Positions 57,858-64,000 of a DNA stretch of 64,000 nt are shown in pieces. The notes below the pieces were generated by a model that was not told the DNA's origin, made no database searches, and saw only the letters and a program-made list of their open reading frames with translations. The first letter of the stretch is position 1. Each line of letters begins with the position of its first letter. A program made the translations under genes and the position numbers. The DNA comes from Calycina herbarum (Eukaryota > Ascomycota > Leotiomycetes > Helotiales > Pezizellaceae). The stretch spans positions 310,001-374,000 of the forward strand of contig LLEY01000002.1 in the NCBI GenBank assembly GCA_001414485.1, read 5' to 3'.

Positions 57858-59885
57858 TCAAAACAATAGCCTGAGACCAGCAGAACTTATTTTAGTTTCA
57901 GTGATGAGTAACATATGCACAGCCATGAAAGTATTTCCATCCAGTAGCAAGGGCACGTCTGGAGAGAATGTTCTCCAGCTTGTATCTTTATCGGATAAGT
58001 CAAGATACCATGTTTTTTTAGACTGATCATCAAAACGATGTGTGAGCTTTCCTTCTATAGTTTTCTCGCGGAGCTCTACAAAGCCTTCTGTGACCTCCCC
58101 ATACGGATTTGCTCTAGGAACCTCGCACTCAGCGCTCAATATATGCAAACCTTCAGCGGCAGTAAAATCATCGTGACCGTCGATAAAGATTTTCATGAAC
58201 TCCGTTGCGTTTTCATCACAATCTAGCGATGCCCATGACCAGGTCGGTGCTCTATATGGTTGAGAGTGGTATGTGCCTGGCCACATTGCGTCGCTCAAAG
58301 ACCACCCCATCTGTGAAGCAAAATCGTCCAAATTCTCTGTCTTCCAGATACCGGCGAGATAAGAGCCCTTGAAACAGTCCTGGAAAGCGGAGGCGATAGC
58401 CGAAAAGGCTGGCAACTTATCGCTTGGTTTGCTCAGGCGAAGACGTGAATATAGAAAAACTAGAGCGCACCATCGTTCTCGAACCTCGGCTTCATTGACG
58501 ACAGTTGTCCTTTGTATAGGCTGGAGCTCATTAGAGCGCACTCCGCATTCGCAGGATATTGCAATATCACATTCCAAGAAGAGTTTGGAGCATTGGAGAA
58601 ATAGTGTACGTGGAGAAACTACTCGTTCTTGCAACACCCATGCACGCTTCATCTTTATATTTCGTCAATTCGTCAAGGTTTCAAATATAAAGAGCTATGA
58701 CTTACAAGGGGAGAGACAGTTTCGAGCTGCTCTTCGGATTCGATATGTCTTATACCTGCTAGATCGTAATGTGCTCCCTCGGACAAATCGTAATACGCGA
58801 CTATCGTGGCCACATTATGAGTTTCTATGTGGTAATACTCCATAGACTGTTGACTCCTATCCGCCTTCACGACGTTACGTTCACCGAGTATTCCTTCAGC
58901 ACTGTTGTTGGCGCGAGCTGCTGCAAGCATGAGGAAGGAGCCAGAGTAAACATCCGCAATGCGTGCGGCCTCCACCTCCCAGTCATGGGCATCGTCGGGA
59001 ATGATGCACAGGGAATCAATCCATAGACGGAAGATTCCGAGGCGTCTGGCTATGATGACAGCTTGTTGAAATAACAATGGTAACTCACTGACCATGAACC
59101 CATTTTCAATCCTCTCTTTTACAGTACTTCGTGTCGTTTTTTTAACAGGAATCTCCAAACCACCCCAACAATGACTAAGTGCAATATAACGCCCTTTTGA
59201 GTCTTTCGTTTCCCACAAACGAATGGCGTCCAAATCTCCATCATTGACTGTTGAGATATCTAGTACGCGAGTAGGCAATATCGCCAAATGGGTAGATTGC
59301 CAAGAGCTTTTGCAAAGCTGGTGTGAGGACCTGCAACTCACGAGCTTTTCAAGTGTCCAATCGACTACATGACTTATAGTAAACTTTGAACAAAACTTCG
59401 TAACCGAAGGGAAATAGCCAATGGAACCTAAAGGAATCACTATTCAAGCTGGAATAAGCCGATAAGTGACGCACCTCCAGTAGCAAAGAAACTTAACACA
59501 TCGCGGTAATATTTCCCATCCAATTCGCGAAATATATTGATTCTTGGCCGCACATTGATCCCACCGCTCTCGATCAATATTTCTTCAAGATCCATGATGG
59601 GTGAGGTAGAAGTAGAGCCAAAGAAATGACTGAGAGCCGCTACGAGAACCGAGCAAGACCAGCAGCTCTTCGATGCTGATTCGAGAACTATCCCACATGT
59701 TGTATTGTGGAACCGCGTAGATGGGTCTGGATACCCGCATACAGAACAGCTTTTGTAGGCTTCATGGTCAGAGTATGAGCTTGAACTTGAACCGATAAGG
59801 TATGGCGGGGAAGGCTGTATGGCTTGTCACCGGATTTTCAATACAATGGAGCAGACTGTGAATAATAATTGACTCGTTTTACCAT
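57858..59885 (-). CDS. HET (heterokaryon incompatibility) domain protein
   Basis: Exons 59814-59475, 59427-58706 and 58652-57858 are well supported by frame and motifs (introns 47 and 53 nt). The coding frame upstream of 59595 carries CSVCGYPDP and KSCWSCSVLVAAL, the Cys-rich lead typical of these proteins, but it has no ATG. A 12-nt first exon (59885-59874, MVKR, weak donor GTCAAT) would give 622 aa. The fallback is the ATG at 59595 (545 aa). HET core motifs: YIALSHCWGG, LWIDSLCIIPDDAHDWEVEAARIADVYSGS (split here for length: WIDSLCI, then IADVYSGS), AEGILGER, RAWVLQERVVSPRTLFL, and WSWASLD near the end. Such proteins trigger cell death on contact between unlike strains. No NACHT, WD40 or transmembrane part is fused. 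The gene appears intact. Confidence 0.88.
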
Positions 59886-61066
59886 TTTATTCAACGACGA
59901 GACCCAATTAGAAGACCTGGAGACTTGCTAAGTGTCGGAGAAGAGGTTTGAGATGGTACAAAAGCACAGGAGCATGGAGCTGTCTGCTATGTCAGTGGTG
60001 GTTGAATCCGGATTCCGGATGAGCGAATATGAGTCTGTGTATTGATTGCAGAAGGGGAGGCAGATTAAAACCACGAAATGGCCAAAGAATCTGCTGATGT
60101 TCGGGGACATGGAAGGAAGGTGGTGCTGACCGAAAGTTGTTGAAGTAGTGTACAATCTGGTTGACGACAGCGGCCAAAAGCCTCCTCCAACATCACGTGC
60201 TTTATCCATATACTATTACACTGCGATAACTACCGGAAAACTTCCATAGCTCTGGGAACTTCTATTCTAGAAAGCTTCGCTTAGCAGGATCAGACTAGAA
60301 ATTTATGGTCGAGGGGCTACGACGTGACCGAATACTCGACCCAGCCTAGAGCTTGAACACCACATAACGAGATAAATCTTTAACTTGGGATTTCGTCGCG
60401 GGGTAAGTCTCACTTGTTGGTAGTGCATAGGGTTATCTAAGGCTCTAGGAGAGAACATGAGTACTTCAAACATGTCACGTGTTTTCACAGTTTACTAGGC
60501 TTTATCACTTGTGGAAAGAGATCTATTGTAAGGAGTTTCAAACGATTTGCGTGGTGAAACTAAGAGCTCATACTCTCTACTTCGTATATCTTTTCCCCAA
60601 CCAAAGTTCGATTGAAGGATGATTTATTTCCAACGAAACGTTTCAATTTGTAAATTCTAGTGTTTACTTATACTCCACTCAGTTCAGTTTCTACACGTCT
60701 TAGAGAAAATTGTTGAGAGCCAGCTGTGGAGAGCAAAGACTGAGAGTTTATATTTTTAGAAAGCTTGCGAGAAAAGAGATTTATTTGCTATAGCAACGTA
60801 GAAAATGACAATGACAATGACTTCCTGGCAGCCAGTCTCCACAAGACGATTATAACTCAATGAGATTCTGAACGCAAATAAGTGGCCACTAATTTTATTT
60901 TGATAAAAGGAAAACAAGAGACATATCCTATGTATAAACAAGAACTTTAGAATGCATCAAAAGAGCGACAAGAAGTTCCCACTCCAGATTTTACCATTCC
61001 TCGTTACTTTACTCCCACCTTTTTTCACTCACAATCAATCTCGCCCCTAAGTTTGGATTACTGCAC
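59886..61066. other. Intergenic, no supported gene
   Basis: Promoter of the HET gene and 3' flank of the small secreted protein. Short frames (for example 59928-60209 minus) lack motifs. Confidence 0.5.
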
Positions 61067-61687
61067 TTAGCAGCGGTAAGAACTAGCTCTGTCTCCCCAT
61101 CCGAGATTATGCAAGTTTGCAATTCCGGGGTTACGGATTCCACCGAGACTGGACCCAGAACATCCGTTGTTTCTATCAATTACGGCAATTAGAAGGGCTC
61201 TCAAGAGGGTCTGGATGTTGAGACTTACTCCCACAAAGTACAATTTCCGGTGTCGGGACCAGCGGAGCTGACTTGGTCATTCCAGCCATTTTGGAGATTA
61301 TCTACATGAAAAAATTGGCTTGTTAGCATCATTCTTACCAATTCAACAGAAATCTTCCTTGAACATAATCAGCAAGAGATACATACAGCATTGCCCGGGG
61401 GTAGATCGCAGGTTCTCTTGACGGCCGCCCCAGTTGATATCAGCAGTAACGAAGAAAAAGATATCGGCTCTGGCTTTGAGAGTCTTCGATTCGGCTGCAT
61501 CAACAGCAAGATTGCCAGCTTTCTCTGGGCTGAGGACCTCCTTTGGAAGAGCCCTGAAAGCAGCGAGGACCTCCGGGCTTTGAGGTGGGAATTCGGAATC
61601 GGTGATAAGTTGGTTGGTTGCTGGGCTTGGGAGGGCGAGGACAGCAGCAGCGAGCACTGCGGTCATGGTGGTGAGTGTGAACTTCAT
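61067..61687 (-). CDS. Small secreted protein with a beta/gamma-crystallin-like repeat
   Basis: Three exons, 61687-61387, 61301-61229 and 61172-61067 (introns 85 and 56 nt), give 159 aa. Signal peptide MKFTLTTMTAVLAAAVLALP. A pro-region follows, ending near a basic KARAD site (a possible processing point). The mature part has evenly spaced Cys and Gly/Trp: INWGGRQENLRSTPGQC, YNLQNGWNDQVSSAG, CTLWENNGC, and the end LHNLGWGDRASSYRC. The pattern Cys-Tyr-x-Leu-x-x-Gly-Trp-x-Asp-x-x-Ser-Ser, seen twice (NGWNDQVSS and LGWGDRASS), is that of the beta/gamma-crystallin fold found in small secreted microbial proteins. The role could be surface, calcium-binding or antagonistic. This cannot be decided from the sequence. 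A TATA motif lies about 100 bases upstream. Confidence 0.85.
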
Positions 61688-61784
61688 TTTTGCGGTTATA
61701 GAGTTGGCTGAAGGTGGGGATTGGTAGGTAATTGAGAAACTGTTGGGGGGATGGTTTGAGAAAATGGAGGGGAACTTAGAGACT

Positions 61785-61790
61785 TATATA
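61785..61790 (-). promoter_or_regulatory. TATA box of the small secreted protein gene
   Basis: CTATATAAGT on the minus strand, about 98 bases before the ATG at 61687. Confidence 0.55.
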
Positions 61791-64000
61791 GATTTTGTAC
61801 ATCGTCTTTCTTGGTTCTAGTCAATCACTCTCAAACCCCGATAAATCCCAATCTGCTAGCTTCGTGCATCTTGAATGTCCGTTTTTGGAGATTATTTCGT
61901 ATTCGAGAAGGTGTGTTACCAAAAGACAGGGAACCGATTTCCGTCGTATTGAACATGCTACTGCTCCCTAGGAAAATAATACAAAATATATTACCCTCGA
62001 AGAAGTCAGAACTCATGTCAGATAGCCGACTGATATAAGAGTTTTCTACCTAGACTTTAGAAGAGCTTTATAACTCTTACAGCAGAAAACAACGGGACAC
62101 AAACATTCTCATTTCCAGCAAGGGTCGAGTTAAAAGAGCCAAGCCCTTTTTCTAAACATGACCTCTTTCTTTCTTCGATAAATTCTTTTCAGATATTGTC
62201 CATCAGTATTCAATATTTCTCTTCTTCTTTCATTGAACAACTTTTCGAGGAATTTTTAAGCGAGATTAAAATGCCTGGGTGTATGCAGTGTAACTACCAT
62301 GCTGTACATGCAGATGACCATAAACCATAAGCACATACTCGAAAGCATGTAAGCTTATAGTTGTGAGCCCATTTTTACTAAAAAGAACTCTATAAATTCT
62401 GCGCTCGGGAGGTTTGTATAACAGTTGGAAGCAAAGGACTGGTAAGGATTATAAGATTCGGATACTTCGTTTTTGGCCCCTTCTATAAGGCATGGTTTTC
62501 ATAGGGTGGCTTAGAAGATTATAGTCAGATGACTGCAGAGTCAAAGAATTGAAAGTTTATTATCAGTTATCGGTTACGTGTTTACCAGACTTGGAAATCA
62601 ATAGTGTCAATGCAGTACCGGGGATCATAGCGATAAATATCAGTTACGGATGATTTCAGCCAACCAAGCTTCATTTTGAATCGATATATCCTTGAGAAAA
62701 GACAATGACAAGCTATAAGCTGGCTCAGACCGACAGTTATACACTAGTTCTTCTAGCTTCATATATCAAATTTGGAAGTTTCTTCGAATACTGGAAAGTG
62801 ATCATTGACTTTTCCTCCCCATCCCCCGTGTTGACTACGTTAAATATCACAGTATGCTTTGTTTAATCACCGGTCTTCTCTTACAATAGGATAGTTAGAG
62901 GTACTTTTACTAGCTTGTGGTAAAAAAACCTTCATACTTCTGGATACATGCATTCTACTGGAGTCATGTCAGATTGCCAGCGGGTTTAAGTGCCTCCTGC
63001 CTCCGGGACAAGTCTGTCTTACGAATAGAAATAGGAGATGCCATGTTTATTGGGTGGTACAAGACTTTTGCAAAGCTTATTTTTAACCGAGTGAGGGAGC
63101 CCTGCACCTTTACCCCACACTTTTCGTCTTGCTCGCAATATCGTCCACTTCTGCTGACTACTATAAGCACGGCGCACCTTGATCTCAATATAGAACTTAG
63201 TCAATATAACTATCTTGTTTGGTACAACCGTCAATGATTTTACAATGAATAAAACTTACAGTCACTCAAAGTCCCTTATGTTTGCTAAGCGAGGTCACCA
63301 GTATTGACTTTTGACGCATGTCAGACCCTCACCTGCCAAGATCGCCAAATGCTAGAATGGTCCGATAATCGTACGGAATTTTTCGTAAGCACAAGAAATT
63401 CGATATTAAGCTTATAAATATCAGTTTCCGAAGAAATCAAATTTCTTGGAAAACTCCCGTAAAGCCGACCCACCGTCGGTTCGACCGAATATGAGAGGAG
63501 GGTGATATTCGGGCTTTGGGACTCTTTGCATTGAGAACAACTTGCTTTGTATTTTTTGGGGTAAAAGATTATCACGTGTATTAGCTAGGTCAAGACTTTT
63601 GTTGCACATCGCAATTCTTGCTACCGGCCGGTGGGAAGCTCAACTTAAGCGAGCCACGCGCCTCTATCCCACACGCTTGGTCTTGATCGCTCTCCAAATC
63701 AACATAATTATTCTCAAACCTACATGTATCATCTTAAAAGCCTCCATCTTTTTATTGAGTTGAATTGCTAGGGACCTTAAAGTGAACAAAAATCATGAAA
63801 ATTCCCCAGTTGCGAAGCGACCGTCAACTATTTAATGACCCATGGGCGATCTGTATGTACACAGAGTTCCAAATCTCAGATTAAGGCGGTCATCGGACCA
63901 CTTTGTACATAGTTCTCATAAGCTTCAATCGTAAACTTACCAATATTGATTCAAGTGGTCTCACTGTTCTCAAGAAGTCCTCAATACGAGGAAGAACTGT
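61791..64000. other. Intergenic to window end, no supported gene
   Basis: Read on both strands. Frames are short and carry no motif, and no tRNA-like cloverleaf or repeat array is visible. The last 400 bases may belong to the leader of a gene beyond the window. Confidence 0.5.

Noticed and set aside
1..64000. CRISPR arrays, prokaryotic operons, rRNA genes, transposases or integrated viral genes
   Set aside because: None seen on either strand. The repeats found lack regular spacers, and no polymerase, capsid or transposase motif was recognised.

Overview
The window is nuclear DNA of a filamentous ascomycete (Pezizomycotina; Leotiomycetes is my best guess, by inference only). The support is direct: almost every gene is split by 47-90 nt GT-AG introns, branch-point motifs such as CTAAT or CTGAC lie near the 3' splice sites, leaders are CT-rich, and the families are typically fungal (HET, UstYa-like, sedolisin, DUF3295/AreA-GATA-like, F-box). 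Gene models below were built by hand from reading frame, splice signals and family motifs. Splice sites are therefore predictions, although every multi-exon model sums to a whole number of codons.

Layout. 1-3854: a DUF3295-type regulator on the minus strand. About 4.4-20.2 kb: a roughly 16 kb stretch with no gene I can support, made of CT-rich sequence, microsatellites and several short tandem duplications (periods 5, 7, 30, 74 and 111 bp). 20.3-23.1 kb: a CCCH + CHY zinc-finger protein. 24.9-26.5 kb: a five-exon O-methyltransferase. 27.2-28.3 kb: a broken F-box gene. 28.8-29.6 kb: a small Thr/Pro/Lys-rich coiled-coil protein. 30.5 kb: a tRNA-Pro(AGG) gene with two insertions. 31.2-32.9 kb: an MFS transporter broken by an 11-bp tandem duplication. 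34.2-35.0 kb: a secreted carbohydrate-binding-like protein. 36.4-38.1 kb: a decayed TAP-like alpha/beta-hydrolase. 39.1-41.2 kb: a VOC (glyoxalase-fold) protein and a DyP-type peroxidase. 41.5-43.9 kb: a perfect 308-bp inverted repeat enclosing a nonsense-mutated 3beta-HSD/epimerase-family gene. 44.4-49.7 kb: a cytochrome P450, a sedolisin peptidase and a UstYa-like remnant. 52.1-54.0 kb: a conserved protein of unknown function. 54.8-56.7 kb: a secreted FAD-linked oxidase. 57.9-59.9 kb: a HET-domain protein. 61.1-61.7 kb: a small secreted crystallin-like protein. The last 2.3 kb hold nothing I can support.

How it fits together. The 24-62 kb half reads as an accessory, fast-evolving region: tailoring enzymes (O-methyltransferase, P450, FAD-linked oxidase, UstYa-like remnant), secreted proteins, a HET gene and at least five decayed genes. 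No polyketide synthase, NRPS or terpene cyclase is present, so I do not call a biosynthetic cluster. The most unusual item is the tRNA-Pro gene at 30479-30620. Besides a normal 19-nt anticodon-loop intron, it carries a 51-nt insertion exactly between T-stem and T-loop, with a GTAAGT start, a CTAAT branch-like motif and a TTAG end, so it looks like a spliceosomal intron inside a Pol III gene. The second is the 308-bp inverted repeat, identical along its whole length by eye, around a damaged oxidoreductase gene.
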